In this document: piece after piece, positions 17,180-26,667 of the stretch
Layout of the letters: every line of letters begins with the position of its first letter
Numbering within the stretch: the first letter of the stretch is position 1
DNA from: an uncultured Bacteroidia bacterium
GTDB lineage: Bacteria; Bacteroidota; Bacteroidia; Bacteroidales; Prolixibacteraceae
Direction: 5' to 3'
Assembly (NCBI GenBank): GCA_903907075.1
Contig: CAIVMQ010000067.1
Location: 1-64,000 of the forward strand
DNA length: 64,000 nucleotides
Notes under the pieces: generated by a model
Database searches by the model: none
The model's input: the letters and a program-made list of their open reading frames with translations, nothing else
What the model was told of the DNA's origin: nothing
Translations under genes and position numbers: made by a program

Positions 17180-17578
17180 ATGGAACCAATTCAGCTGATT
17201 ATTGAAAAAGAGAGTAAATGGGACTTCGACAAGACCGTTGAATTATTAACTGCCGAAGCTCAAAGGCGTAACTGGATGATTCCAGCAATCCATGATTTGC
17301 AACAATCTCTTGCTAAATCAGGGAAAATCGTTCTGTCGGTAAAGATACTCGAGGTTTGCAAACCTGAATATTCAGGAAAAATTCTCGAGAAGAGCGATGT
17401 GCGGTGGGCTTCTACCATGATGCCTTGCAGGATCTCAATTTACCTTAAAGAGGATGAAAAGACCTATGTCGCGTTACTAAATGGTTCAAGTCTTGCTGCA
17501 GGGATGCCCGAAAGTGTGCGCGATGTTATGGTTGCCGCGTCGGATGAGGTAAACGAAATTGCCGATGCCGTAATCTAA
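17180..17578 (+). CDS. DUF302-domain protein
   Basis: A 132-residue protein covered by a DUF302 domain: alternating beta/alpha pattern with WDFDKTVELL (about residues 14-23), a VCKPEYSGKIL segment around the central strand (about 60-70) and the MMPCRISIYLKE strand (about 81-92) where homologues carry a conserved P-C/A-R. No signal peptide is seen, so it is probably cytosolic, unlike its two upstream neighbours. DUF302 proteins often lie beside sulfur or metal-stress genes, but their biochemical role is not established. The 143-bp gap upstream leaves its co-transcription with tlpA uncertain. Confidence 0.8.
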   Translation: MEPIQLIIEKESKWDFDKTVELLTAEAQRRNWMIPAIHDLQQSLAKSGKIVLSVKILEVCKPEYSGKILEKSDVRWASTMMPCRISIYLKEDEKTYVALLNGSSLAAGMPESVRDVMVAASDEVNEIADAVI

Positions 17579-17757
17579 TTCCGATGGGTATTTTGTGTAC
17601 TGGCAATAAATAATCGGAGTATTGCAGTGGGTTATGCTACTTTATTTGACATTGGGATATTATCCGGAGAATTTGGGAATTATTCTCAGAGTATTAGCTG
17701 TTGTATAATTTCTACTGAGTTTAAGTAGTTCATAATATAAAATCGAGGTTAGATGAG

Positions 17758-17789
17758 ATTGTTAATTTACTGCTAAAGCTTTATCTTTG
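17758..17789 (+). promoter_or_regulatory. Promoter of the OMP-cytochrome pair
   Basis: ATTG at 17758-17761 (-33) and TATCTTTG at 17782-17789 (-7, perfect TAnnTTTG), 20 nt apart, 21 nt before the ATG. It indicates an independent transcription unit. Confidence 0.65.
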
Positions 17790-17810
17790 TTGGCTAGTTA
17801 AATTATTTCT

Positions 17811-18611
17811 ATGTATAAGGTTATCCTTTTCCTCATTTTAGTTATTTCAATCTGGGAAGTTCAAGCTCAAGATCGCGTTTTCACCTATACGTATCAAAGT
17901 GGAGTCTTAAATAAAGGTCAAAAGGAGATCGAAGTTTGGTCTACCTTGGCGAATGGGAGAACAGATTATTACAAGGGATTAGATCACAGTTTGGAATTTG
18001 AGATTGGTCTCGGGCATAAATTGCAAACCGCTTTCTATTTAAATTATGGATACAGTAGTGGTGTAACCTCAGAAGATGGTACGAAGAGCCTCGTAAGTAG
18101 TACTGATTACAGTTTTTCTAATGAATGGAAGATCAAACTTACCGATCCGATGGCAAACAGACTTGGGTCGGCACTCTATCTCGAATATTCAATTGCACCA
18201 ACTGCTACGGCGGTGGAGGGGAAATTAATTTTAGACAAGCAGATGGGGAAATTTACAAGCGCCTTTAATTTAGTTGGGGAATATGAAGTTGAGCGTGATT
18301 TTATTTCTCAAGGCGCCAATATCGTGGATATTAAAACAGATCAGTTTACTTTCGAAATGAATTATGGTTTGTCTTACAGGATTAAAAAGGATCTAAACAT
18401 AGGTTTTGAGGCCTTTAACAAGAATCAAATGCTTGGATCTACTGCTGCCCGTTCAATTTTATTGGCGGGGCCTTCACTCTCGTATCATTCAAGTGCATTT
18501 TGGATTAATCTTACGTGCATGCCCCAAATTGCAAACCTGCAGGGGGGTGGATTAGAGTTAGCTGATAATGAACGACTTCAAACTAGGTTAATATTTTCTT
18601 ATGAGTTCTAG
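17811..18611 (+). CDS. Outer-membrane-type beta-rich protein (DUF6662-like)
   Basis: A 266-residue protein with a signal peptide (cleavage near AQAQD, about residue 20). It is rich in alternating hydrophobic/aromatic strands and ends with an aromatic Phe (FSYEF), typical of outer-membrane beta-barrels of 10-14 strands. Composition and length resemble the DUF6662 group, but I cannot confirm this. No ligand motif is visible. The last 11 bases overlap the start of the cytochrome gene, so translation of the two is probably coupled and the products may work together at the cell surface. Confidence 0.65.
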   Translation: MYKVILFLILVISIWEVQAQDRVFTYTYQSGVLNKGQKEIEVWSTLANGRTDYYKGLDHSLEFEIGLGHKLQTAFYLNYGYSSGVTSEDGTKSLVSSTDYSFSNEWKIKLTDPMANRLGSALYLEYSIAPTATAVEGKLILDKQMGKFTSAFNLVGEYEVERDFISQGANIVDIKTDQFTFEMNYGLSYRIKKDLNIGFEAFNKNQMLGSTAARSILLAGPSLSYHSSAFWINLTCMPQIANLQGGGLELADNERLQTRLIFSYEF

Positions 18612-18909
18612 TTTCAAGATGTTTTTAACTATCGGTTGTTTTGTGTTAGTGCTTTTTTCTTGTGCTCCGGGTCTCTATATTCCGTTATCTGCAGATGCTC
18701 AAAAGGCAGGCGTTTTAATTGAAGATTTAGCATTAGGACGATCACTCTATGTTCGAAATTGCGGTAGCTGTCATAGCCTCATTGCCCCTAATTACCTGAG
18801 GCCGAGTGAGTGGAATCCGATGTTAACTGTAATGCAGCAAAAGGCGAAGGTTAGCAATGCAGATATTGAACTAATCCGAAGCTATCTTTTGGCACGAGCT
18901 AAGCAATAA
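18601..18909 (+). CDS. Mono-haem c-type cytochrome lipoprotein
   Basis: A 102-residue lipoprotein: signal peptide ends in Leu-Phe-Ser-Cys (Cys 21). The mature part has one haem c site CGSCH (Cys 54, Cys 57, His 58); Met 74 or Met 79 could be the distal ligand. The short C-terminal helix DIELIRSYLLARA (about residues 87-99) is typical of class I cytochromes. It should pass single electrons on the periplasmic face of a membrane. The gene overlaps the outer-membrane-type gene by 11 bp and is followed by a strong terminator. The partner oxidoreductase is not evident. Confidence 0.85.
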   Translation: MSSSFKMFLTIGCFVLVLFSCAPGLYIPLSADAQKAGVLIEDLALGRSLYVRNCGSCHSLIAPNYLRPSEWNPMLTVMQQKAKVSNADIELIRSYLLARAKQ

Positions 18910-18930
18910 TCTGTTTCCGATAGGTATTTA

Positions 18931-18969
18931 AACGAACAAAACCCGGTAGATAAACGGGTTTTGTTCGTT
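18931..18969. terminator. Strong bidirectional terminator
   Basis: A perfect 15-bp stem (18931-18945 with 18955-18969) and a 9-nt loop between convergent cytochrome and sucD genes. The A/T-rich arms give U runs in both directions. Confidence 0.85.
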
Positions 18970-18988
18970 GTTTACGCATTTTTTTGTG

Positions 18989-19861
18989 TTATAGGTTGAG
19001 TAATTTTTTTAACATTCCTGGGATTTCAGAAGGTTGTTTTGCTACTTGAACTCCTGCGTTCTCAAAGGCTGTAATTTTCTCGGCAGCTGTTCCTGTTCCA
19101 CTTGAGATAATGGCCCCCGCATGACCCATCCGTTTGCCCGGAGGGGCTGTCTGACCCGCAATGAAGCTTACTACAGGCTTGGTAACATGTTTGCGAATAT
19201 ATTCAGCGGCACGCTCTTCAGCATCTCCACCAATCTCACCCATCAATACGATTGCATGCGTATCTGGATCTTCTTCAAACATTTGTAATAACTCTTCGTA
19301 ATATAGTCCGGCAACGGGATCACCACCAATTCCTACGCAGGTGCTTTGACCTAGGCCATTACTCGTTAATTGATAAACCATCTCGTAGGTTAAGGTACCA
19401 CTGCGACTCATCAATCCGATATTCCCTTTCTTAAAGATGCTTACAGGAAGGATTCCCACAAGTGCTTCACCCGGCGACATCAGCCCCGGACAGTTAGCTC
19501 CAATAAGCTTAGTGCCATTCTTTTTTAGATACGGAGTGATACGAACCATATCAAGGGTAGGAACACCTTCAGAGATGATAATTACAAGTCCGACTCCCGC
19601 TTCAGATGCTTCAAGAGCGGCATCAGCTGCAAAGGGTGCAGGGACAAAAATTATTGAGGTATTGGCACCCGTCTTTTTTACTGCATCGGCAACGGTATTA
19701 AATACAGGAACACCATGCACCTCTTGACCTCCTTTACCCGGAGAGACACCACCTACGACATTTGTGCCGTAATCGATCATTTTTTGTGTGTGAAAACCAC
19801 CATCCCGGCCTGTAATGCCTTGGACAAGTAATTTGGTATTCTTATTAACTAAAATGCTCAT
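18989..19861 (-). CDS. sucD: Succinate-CoA ligase (ADP/GDP-forming), alpha subunit
   Basis: Alpha subunit of succinyl-CoA synthetase, which interconverts succinyl-CoA and succinate with nucleotide phosphorylation. The 290-residue length is standard. Seen: the CoA-binding start [14 protein letters not shown] (about residues 12-25), [10 protein letters not shown] (about 36-45), and the phosphorylated histidine in GHAGAI at His 247, which corresponds to His 246 of E. coli. It lies 23 bp after sucC in the same operon. Together with the sdhCAB operon elsewhere in the window, it supplies part of the TCA cycle or its reductive arm. Confidence 0.97.
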   Translation of the reverse strand: MSILVNKNTKLLVQGITGRDGGFHTQKMIDYGTNVVGGVSPGKGGQEVHGVPVFNTVADAVKKTGANTSIIFVPAPFAADAALEASEAGVGLVIIISEGVPTLDMVRITPYLKKNGTKLIGANCPGLMSPGEALVGILPVSIFKKGNIGLMSRSGTLTYEMVYQLTSNGLGQSTCVGIGGDPVAGLYYEELLQMFEEDPDTHAIVLMGEIGGDAEERAAEYIRKHVTKPVVSFIAGQTAPPGKRMGHAGAIISSGTGTAAEKITAFENAGVQVAKQPSEIPGMLKKLLNL

Positions 19862-19884
19862 AATATTCTTTTAATTAAATTATC

Positions 19885-21021
19885 TTAAATAGTAAGGCTT
19901 AGGCTTATGGCCATTTGAGCCGCTTCACTCATTGTTTCGACGATTGGAAGGTTCGCATCTTTGAGAATCTCCAGACCTTCTTTTGAATTGGTCCCTGAGA
20001 GTCGGATTACGATTGGGATATTAACTTTAATCTGTTCCAGAGCAGAGATTAATCCTCGTGCTACATCATCGCAACGGGTAATTCCTCCAAAAATATTGAT
20101 CATCACAACCTTCACATTTTTGTCTGAGATAATAAGATTCATCGCATCAATGACCTTTTGGGGGTTTGAGCTACCACCAATATCGAGGAAGTTGGCTGGT
20201 TCACCACCGTACAGTTTAATCATGTCCATTGTTGCCATCGCAAGTCCGGCACCATTGACCATGCATCCGATATTTCCATCCAATCGAATGTATGATAACC
20301 CTTTATCTTTAGCATATAGCTCTTTAATCTCGTCTTCAGAAGGCTCATTGAGGGCGAGGATTTCCGATTGACGGAATAGGGCATTGTCGTCAAAAGTCAT
20401 CTTGCCATCTAAGGCGAGCAACTGTCCTTCGGAAGTAATAACCAGTGGATTAATCTCAACCAGAGAAGCGTCGGTATCCAAAAATACCTGATAGAGTTTT
20501 TGAAACATTCCAACAGCCTGATTGACCAGTTTAATATCATCGAATAGTGCAAACGCAATTTTACGTGCAACGAATGGGGCCATTCCAAGATCGGGATCAA
20601 TAGCAAATTTTAAGATTGCCTCGGGATTATCTTTTGCCACCTCTTCAATTTCAACACCACCTTCGCGGCTAGCCATAAAGACGACCGATTTTGTGTTTCT
20701 GTCGATGGTTAAGCCCGCATAAATCTCATTCACAAATGAGACACCCTGAGCCACTAGTACTTTTTCAACGGTAAACCCTTTAATGTCCATTCCCAGGATC
20801 GCTTCGGCGGCAGATGTTGCATCTGCTAATGTACGGGCAAGCTTTACACCACCGGCTTTTCCCCGGCCGCCTATTAATACCTGTGCTTTAACGACACACG
20901 GATAGCCTAATTTTTCTGCTGCCGCTTTAACTTCTGCAACAGTATAACAAAGTACCTCTTTGGTTACAGGGATCGCATAACGTGCTAAAATTTCTTTAGC
21001 CTGATATTCGTGAATTTTCAT
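19885..21021 (-). CDS. sucC: Succinate-CoA ligase, beta subunit
   Basis: The 378-residue ATP-grasp beta subunit partners SucD. Visible motifs are MKIHEYQAKEILARY at the start, the ATP-grasp KAQVLIGGRGKAGGVKLA (about residues 44-61), LVEINPLV (about 191-198) with the metal-binding Glu/Asn, and the C-terminal GGITRCDDVARG with IVIRLSGTN. The nucleotide preference (ATP or GTP) cannot be decided here. It is the promoter-proximal gene of the sucCD operon; a 229-bp AT-rich region without other features separates it from the divergent YitT gene. Confidence 0.97.
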   Translation of the reverse strand: MKIHEYQAKEILARYAIPVTKEVLCYTVAEVKAAAEKLGYPCVVKAQVLIGGRGKAGGVKLARTLADATSAAEAILGMDIKGFTVEKVLVAQGVSFVNEIYAGLTIDRNTKSVVFMASREGGVEIEEVAKDNPEAILKFAIDPDLGMAPFVARKIAFALFDDIKLVNQAVGMFQKLYQVFLDTDASLVEINPLVITSEGQLLALDGKMTFDDNALFRQSEILALNEPSEDEIKELYAKDKGLSYIRLDGNIGCMVNGAGLAMATMDMIKLYGGEPANFLDIGGSSNPQKVIDAMNLIISDKNVKVVMINIFGGITRCDDVARGLISALEQIKVNIPIVIRLSGTNSKEGLEILKDANLPIVETMSEAAQMAISLSLTI

Positions 21022-21250
21022 TTCGAGATTAATTTATTGTAAACTATTCTGATTAAATTTGTAGTGAAAAGCCTGATATTCAATGCTAAGTGAATATGGG
21101 TTATAATTCTCCAAAAATAGTGTTAAAATGAATACCATTTTCAAATAGTGGAACAAAAAGATAAAAATTACCAAAAGGAATATAAGACCTAGAAAATCAA
21201 TATGTTAGAATGCATGATTTGCTGTTTTTAGACTAAGTTAAGATAAAACT

Positions 21251-22108
21251 ATGTGGAGAAAGCTTTTTGGGCAAATACGCTCATATACGGTAATGGTGAT
21301 TGGATTGGGGCTCTATGCATTTGGAATCACCGCCTTTCTTATCCCCTTAAAGATTGCGGGTGGCGGCGTAACAGGAATTTCAATGCTTGTCTTTTACGCA
21401 ACAGGTTTCGGAATCGGGTATACGTTTTTTATAATTAATATCTTTCTGGTGCTTATTGCGATTAAGGTCCTTGGTATCAACTTTGGTATTAAAACGATTT
21501 TCAGCATGACCATCATCGCGGTGATGTTGAATGTGATGCAAAATTATGTGACCGAGCCGATTCTTAAGGATATGTTTCTGTCGGCGGTGCTCAGCGGCAT
21601 CCTTGGTGGGATTGGGATCGGTTTGATCTTCAATGAAGGGGGAAGTACCGGTGGCACCGACATTATAGCAATGATCATTAATAAATACCGCAATATTAGT
21701 CCCGGCAGAATAATTATGTATTGTGACGTAGTGATCATTGCATCGTCATATCTAGTGCTTCATTCGGCAGAGAAACTTGTTTATGGGTATGTTTCGATGT
21801 GGGTGGTTGCCTATTCTATCGATGCGTTTCTTACAGGGGCACAACAGTCGGTTCAATTGTTTATTGTCTCTGATAAATATGAGCAGATTGCCAATTTTAT
21901 TAATTATGAGGCACGGCGAGGACTTACAGTTATTGATGGAACAGGATGGTACACCCAGCAGAATGTTAAGGTAATAATGACTGTGGTAAAGAAACGGGAG
22001 TCGCCCGAAATATTTCGTAAAATTAAACAGCTTGATCCCAATGCATTTATCTCTTTGAACTCAGTAATGGGGGTATATGGGAAAGGATTTGATAAATTAA
22101 AGTATTAA
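21251..22108 (+). CDS. YitT-family membrane protein (DUF161-DUF2179)
   Basis: A 285-residue protein with five or six hydrophobic helices in the first 200 residues (for example SYTVMVIGLGLYAFGITAFL, about 11-30) and the family pattern GGGVTGISML (about 38-47) plus NEGGSTGGTDIIA (about 127-139). The last 80 residues form a soluble DUF2179 domain with RRGLTVIDGTGWYT. The substrate of YitT proteins is not known, so no transport role is assigned. The gene is 52 bp upstream of the M23 peptidase gene, possibly sharing a transcript. Confidence 0.88.
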   Translation: MWRKLFGQIRSYTVMVIGLGLYAFGITAFLIPLKIAGGGVTGISMLVFYATGFGIGYTFFIINIFLVLIAIKVLGINFGIKTIFSMTIIAVMLNVMQNYVTEPILKDMFLSAVLSGILGGIGIGLIFNEGGSTGGTDIIAMIINKYRNISPGRIIMYCDVVIIASSYLVLHSAEKLVYGYVSMWVVAYSIDAFLTGAQQSVQLFIVSDKYEQIANFINYEARRGLTVIDGTGWYTQQNVKVIMTVVKKRESPEIFRKIKQLDPNAFISLNSVMGVYGKGFDKLKY

Positions 22109-22160
22109 AAAGCTGTTCGAAATAATTAATTTAGCGGATCACCATTTTTAAATTAAGTCA

Positions 22161-23408
22161 ATGAGTATTCGCAAAAAGGTTATCATCAGAGGAATTGTTA
22201 TTGCATCCGCTATTTTTTTTCTGACCTTTATTTATTTGCGCTTTTTACAACCTCTTCCTCCTCTTGGGGAAGATCTTGTTGTTAAGATTCCTGAGCCAAA
22301 AGTGTTCTATGGGCTGAAGGCTGACTCATTTCATATTGAAGAAGGTACTATTGAGAGGAATCAAAATCTATCGGATATTTTAATTGATCGAGGTGTCTCA
22401 GCCCCTACCGTGGATCAGCTTGCAAAAAATTCGAGCTCGGTATTTGATGTTCGAAAGATGAGGGCGGGGAATCGGTATACCATGTTTTATTCTACCGATA
22501 CCAATCGTAGGCCTCTCTACTTGGCGTATGAGAGTAATAGTATCGATTATTATCTCTATTCTTTAACGGGTACGTTGGAAGTGAAAGCAGGTAAGCATAC
22601 TGTAACTTCTAAGAGGCAGATTGCCACAGGTGTGATTACTAGTTCACTTTGGAATGCGATCAAGGAGAGTAATGTAAGTCCGATGCTGGCGGTTGAATTA
22701 TCTGATATTTACGCCTGGACAATCGATTTTTTTGCGATTCAGAAGGGGGATCGGTTTACGGTTATTTTTGATGAGGATTTTGTAAACGGAGAGTCTATTG
22801 GTCTTGGCAAGATCTATTCTGCCTCCTTTTCGCAAGGGGGGACGGAGTATTATGCCATAAGGTTTACTCAGGACGATGGGTCAAGTTATTTTGATCAGAA
22901 GGGGAATAGTTTGAGAAAATCGTTTCTTAAAGCGCCGTTAAAATTTTCGCATATCAGTTCCCGTTTTTCAAATAACAGAATGCATCCTGTCTTGCGTATC
23001 GTGAGGCCCCATCATGGTGTTGATTATGCTGCTGCCACCGGCACCCCGGTTTATACGATTGGTGATGGCGTGGTACTTCAAAAAAGTTATCAGCCCGCTG
23101 GAGGGGGTAATTTTGTTAAAATTAAACATAATTCGGTCTATTCTACAAGCTATATGCACTTGTCTAAATTTGCAAATGGGCTTAAAGTTGGGGCACATGT
23201 CAGACAAGGTGAGGTGATTGGGTATGTTGGAGCTACCGGTCTTGCATCAGGGCCTCATCTCGATTTCCGCGTTTATATGGATGGATCTCCGGTCAATCCG
23301 CTTACTATAAAGTCCCCTCCCGCAGAACCTATTAAGCCAGCTAACATGGATAAATTTAATGCAGTTAGAGATTCAGTTCTTTTGCAACTAAATCTCAAAA
23401 AAATTTAG
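22161..23408 (+). CDS. M23-family cell-wall metallopeptidase
   Basis: A 415-residue peptidoglycan DD-endopeptidase candidate. The N-terminus is a signal/anchor helix (about residues 10-27). The middle has the opacity-associated/Csd3-like module seen in ShyA-type enzymes, including the SDIYAWTIDFFAIQKGDRF segment (about 180-198). The catalytic LytM domain (about 265-390) shows the zinc ligands His and Asp in HHGVDYAA (about 289-296), the loop SYMHLS with a further histidine (about 330-335) and the final ligand in HLDFRVY (about 365-371). All appear intact. It should cut cross-links between peptidoglycan stems in the periplasm. Confidence 0.9.
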   Translation: MSIRKKVIIRGIVIASAIFFLTFIYLRFLQPLPPLGEDLVVKIPEPKVFYGLKADSFHIEEGTIERNQNLSDILIDRGVSAPTVDQLAKNSSSVFDVRKMRAGNRYTMFYSTDTNRRPLYLAYESNSIDYYLYSLTGTLEVKAGKHTVTSKRQIATGVITSSLWNAIKESNVSPMLAVELSDIYAWTIDFFAIQKGDRFTVIFDEDFVNGESIGLGKIYSASFSQGGTEYYAIRFTQDDGSSYFDQKGNSLRKSFLKAPLKFSHISSRFSNNRMHPVLRIVRPHHGVDYAAATGTPVYTIGDGVVLQKSYQPAGGGNFVKIKHNSVYSTSYMHLSKFANGLKVGAHVRQGEVIGYVGATGLASGPHLDFRVYMDGSPVNPLTIKSPPAEPIKPANMDKFNAVRDSVLLQLNLKKI

Positions 23409-23642
23409 GGGTGTAATGAGCGCTAGTTATGAGGGAAATATAATATACCTCCTATTTATGTGGAATAACCCTCTCAGTCTCCACCATGGACTGGCTTAGA
23501 TCCAAATCTGGAATCATTTCTTCTTCCCTTTCTTCTCCAAGAATCGATTAGTATTTACTCGATAAACAAAATATTAAATATATTGATAATAATTATGTCC
23601 TAATTCTTTGTAAATTCGACAGTTATTTAAAAACCAGAAGTT

Positions 23643-24389
23643 ATGAAAAAGAGAGTAATTATTTTTAGTTTAGTTTTATTTGCGTGTTTGAGTGGCAATA
23701 TTAAAGCTGAAAATCCCACAAAACCTATCGAAAAAGATACATTAAAAACAGAGCTGGGTAATATGGTAATCTCATTCATAGGGCATGCAACCCTATTAAT
23801 TGAAGCCGGCCATAAGGCAGTATATATTGATCCAATTGCGCAGAATATCGATTTTAAAACTCTGCCAAAGGCCGACATCATTCTTATCACACATGAGCAT
23901 AATGATCATCTTAGCACAAGTTCGATTGAATTGATCGCAAACCCAGAAACAAAAATAATAGCCAATAAAAGTGCTCAGGGACTTATTAAAAATGCACAAA
24001 TCTTACTCAATGGAGAATCGAAAACTTTTGGAGATTTTAAGATTGAAGCAGTACCTGCCTATAATATTGTCAATGTTGGAGGAGATGGGATATCGTATCA
24101 TCCCAAAGGGAATGGGAATGGATATGTGATTAATTTTGGAGGTAAGAGGATATATATGGCAGGAGACACGGAGATTATACCTGAAATGGCTAATCTAAAA
24201 CATATTGATATTGCCTTTCTCCCTTTGGGCCTCCCCTATTTGATGACCTTTCAAATGTTTGCAGACGCTGCCCGAAGAATCATGCCTGATATTCTTTATC
24301 CTTACCATTTCGACAATAAAAATCCAAGGGTATTAAACGATTTACTGAAAGATACACCAATAAAAATCAGAATAAAAAGAATGCAATAA
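23643..24389 (+). CDS. Exported metallo-beta-lactamase-fold hydrolase (UlaG-like)
   Basis: A 248-residue protein with a signal peptide (cleavage near residue 22, IKAEN). The metal motif THEHNDHLS (about residues 82-90) is intact and is preceded by FIGHATLLIEAG, the classical start of UlaG/YtnP-like metal-dependent hydrolases. A later YMAGDTE (about 173-179) and PYHFDNK near the C-terminus supply the remaining metal ligands. This subgroup includes lactonases, N-acyl-phosphatidylethanolamine hydrolases and unknown enzymes, so the substrate is undetermined. It is flanked by about 230 bp of AT-rich DNA on both sides and probably transcribed alone. Confidence 0.85.
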   Translation: MKKRVIIFSLVLFACLSGNIKAENPTKPIEKDTLKTELGNMVISFIGHATLLIEAGHKAVYIDPIAQNIDFKTLPKADIILITHEHNDHLSTSSIELIANPETKIIANKSAQGLIKNAQILLNGESKTFGDFKIEAVPAYNIVNVGGDGISYHPKGNGNGYVINFGGKRIYMAGDTEIIPEMANLKHIDIAFLPLGLPYLMTFQMFADAARRIMPDILYPYHFDNKNPRVLNDLLKDTPIKIRIKRMQ

Positions 24390-24627
24390 ATATGTAATTG
24401 AATAATCTGGGATAATGGGTCTACCTAATTGAGGCTAATTTTGTATTGCCCCTCTTTTTTATGGGTGCAAAATGGGTTTCAGATTTATTTTTGAATAAAA
24501 CTTTTTTTGCCACTCCCTTGGAAGGGATTAGGTAGTTGTTATCCAAGTGTTAGCAGAGAAGTCAACGTGAAGAATGACTAATTACGACAGTACTTTATTG
24601 ATATAACTTAACTTATTTTGCAACGCA

Positions 24628-25716
24628 TTATTTTTTCTCTTCCGAGAGACTCACATCAGCGACAAATTGTCGAATCTGCTGTTCGTCATCTTTTTTGCAG
24701 ATCAGCAATGTTTTCTCTGATTCCACAATAATATAGTCTTTAAGCCCCTGGATAACTGCGATTTTTTGGTTTGGCATATTGACAATGCATCCTTCCGAAT
24801 CGTAGAGATAGACCCTGTTTCCGCTTACTGCATTTTGAGATTCATCTTTTTGGTGATTCTCGTAGAGTGAACCCCATGTGCCTAAATCTGACCATCCAAA
24901 ATCCGCACATAACACATAAACATTGTCAGCCTTCTCCATCACCCCATAGTCGATAGAGATATTTGGACATTCGGAATACACTTTATTGATATACTGTATT
25001 TCGTTGTCTGTATTAATGTGCTTCTTCCCATATTCAAAAAGGGCATTTACCTCCGGAAGGTGCTTGATAAGCGCATTTAAGATTGCCTGTGCCGACCAGA
25101 TAAAAATACCTGAATTCCAATAAAACTCACCTGTTTCAATGAATAACTCAGCCATCTTACGGTCCGGTTTTTCGGTGAATGTCTTAACTCTATAGAGGTT
25201 GTCCATATGATTAAAAGAAACCGTCTCTGCAACCTGGATATACCCATACCCTGTCTCAGGGCGGTTGGGATGGAGTCCCAGTGTAAGAAGCACGTCACGT
25301 CCGGTGACGTAGTTAAGTCCATTTTTTATCTCTTCGATAAAGTAATCTTCCTTTAGAATAAGGTGATCTGATGGTGCGACTATTACATTGGCATCAGGAC
25401 AGGTGCTTAAAATCTTATAGGTTGCATAGGCCACGCAAGGGGCGGTATTTCGGCGCAGAGGTTCTGATAATACCTGCGAACTCTTGAGTTCCGGGAGTTG
25501 AGAGCATACCAGGTTTTTATGACTTTCGCTGGTTACGACGAGAAAATTTTCGGGCGGGATGATTTTTGAAAAACGATCGTAGGTGAGTTGAAGTAAAGTA
25601 CGGCCGACACCAAGAAAATCGAGAAACTGTTTTGGTTTCTCAGCCGTACTCAGAGGCCAAAATCGACTTCCAATTCCGCCGGCCATAATCACACAATAAT
25701 TCTTGCAATTTTCCAT
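24628..25716 (-). CDS. manC: Mannose-1-phosphate guanylyltransferase
   Basis: Makes GDP-mannose from mannose-1-phosphate and GTP for surface glycans. The 362-residue protein has the nucleotidyltransferase start VIMAGGIGSRFWPLS, then VVTSESHK and IVAPSDHLI (metal-binding region), FTEKP (about residue 180) and the FGWSDLGTW signature. It lacks the C-terminal isomerase domain of bifunctional ManC/AlgA proteins, as usual for this shorter class. The frame is open from a TTG at 25734, but ATG 25716 is better and a possible -7 box TAATTTTG (25732-25739, minus strand) overlaps the TTG. Confidence 0.93.
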   Translation of the reverse strand: MENCKNYCVIMAGGIGSRFWPLSTAEKPKQFLDFLGVGRTLLQLTYDRFSKIIPPENFLVVTSESHKNLVCSQLPELKSSQVLSEPLRRNTAPCVAYATYKILSTCPDANVIVAPSDHLILKEDYFIEEIKNGLNYVTGRDVLLTLGLHPNRPETGYGYIQVAETVSFNHMDNLYRVKTFTEKPDRKMAELFIETGEFYWNSGIFIWSAQAILNALIKHLPEVNALFEYGKKHINTDNEIQYINKVYSECPNISIDYGVMEKADNVYVLCADFGWSDLGTWGSLYENHQKDESQNAVSGNRVYLYDSEGCIVNMPNQKIAVIQGLKDYIIVESEKTLLICKKDDEQQIRQFVADVSLSEEKK

Positions 25717-25926
25717 CCCAATATTTTTACTCAAAATTATCTATTTTTTTAATATACCGATCTTTTTGTTGAATCCTTAGTATTGGGTCTAGAAAAACTA
25801 GTATGACTCATTCAGTAAATTATTTGTACTTTTATCGTGAAATTTATTGGTCATATATTACTTAAAAATAAGCTATTTTAAATAGGTAAACAATTAATTG
25901 TCACCATTAAAACTAAATTCTAATAA

Positions 25927-26667
25927 GTGGGTATCTTCTATCACATAGGACAATATTTTTTGCTTATGTCCAGGGTATTTAAAAAACCCGAAAAAAATTC
26001 AATATATTTTCGACAGCTAATTCTTGAGATTGAAAAATTGGGGATTAATTCAATCGGTATTGTGGCCATTATCTCTGTTTTTATGGGAGGCATCATTACC
26101 TTGCAATTGACTTATAACATGGTTAATCCATTAATGCCGACCTATATAATAGGATTAGGAAATCGGGATACGCTAATTTTGGAATTTTCTTCAACAGTAC
26201 TTAGCCTGATGCTTGCCGGTAAGGTTGGTTCCAATATTGCATCTGAATTAGGAAGCATGCGCATTACAGAGCAAATAGATTCGATGGAGATTATGGGGGT
26301 TAATTCGGCTTCCTATCTCATACTTCCCAAAATCATTGCAGTGGTTTTTATTAGCCCTTTTCTGTTTATCATTAGTGTATTTTGTGGATTGGTGGGTGGA
26401 TTAATAACGGGTCCACTCTCAGGGGCAGTCACTATTGCGACCTATATTACTGGAATTACAACGCTGTTCGTCCCATTTTATGTCTCATTTTCGATAATTA
26501 AAACATTTGTCTTTGGATTTTTAATTGCTTCTGTGCCTGCTTATATGGGTTATTATGTGCAGGGTGGTGCCCTTGAAGTGGGAAGGGCAAGCACCAAGGC
26601 AGTGGTTAATACAAGTATTTTAATCCTGTTTTTCGACCTCGTCCTTACTCAGCTGCTATTCAAATGA
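25927..26667 (+). CDS. mlaE: MlaE-family ABC transporter permease
   Basis: A 246-residue integral membrane protein with about five helices. It has the family core GIVAIISVFMGGIITLQLTY (about residues 43-62), the ELGSMRITEQIDSMEIMG coupling helix (about 106-123) and the long hydrophobic C-terminal half. MlaE permeases work with MlaF and an MCE protein (MlaD) to move phospholipids between the inner and outer membranes. The start is GTG, and no ATG is available before the conserved region. It overlaps mlaF by 4 bp; no MCE-domain gene is seen nearby. Confidence 0.9.
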   Translation: MGIFYHIGQYFLLMSRVFKKPEKNSIYFRQLILEIEKLGINSIGIVAIISVFMGGIITLQLTYNMVNPLMPTYIIGLGNRDTLILEFSSTVLSLMLAGKVGSNIASELGSMRITEQIDSMEIMGVNSASYLILPKIIAVVFISPFLFIISVFCGLVGGLITGPLSGAVTIATYITGITTLFVPFYVSFSIIKTFVFGFLIASVPAYMGYYVQGGALEVGRASTKAVVNTSILILFFDLVLTQLLFK

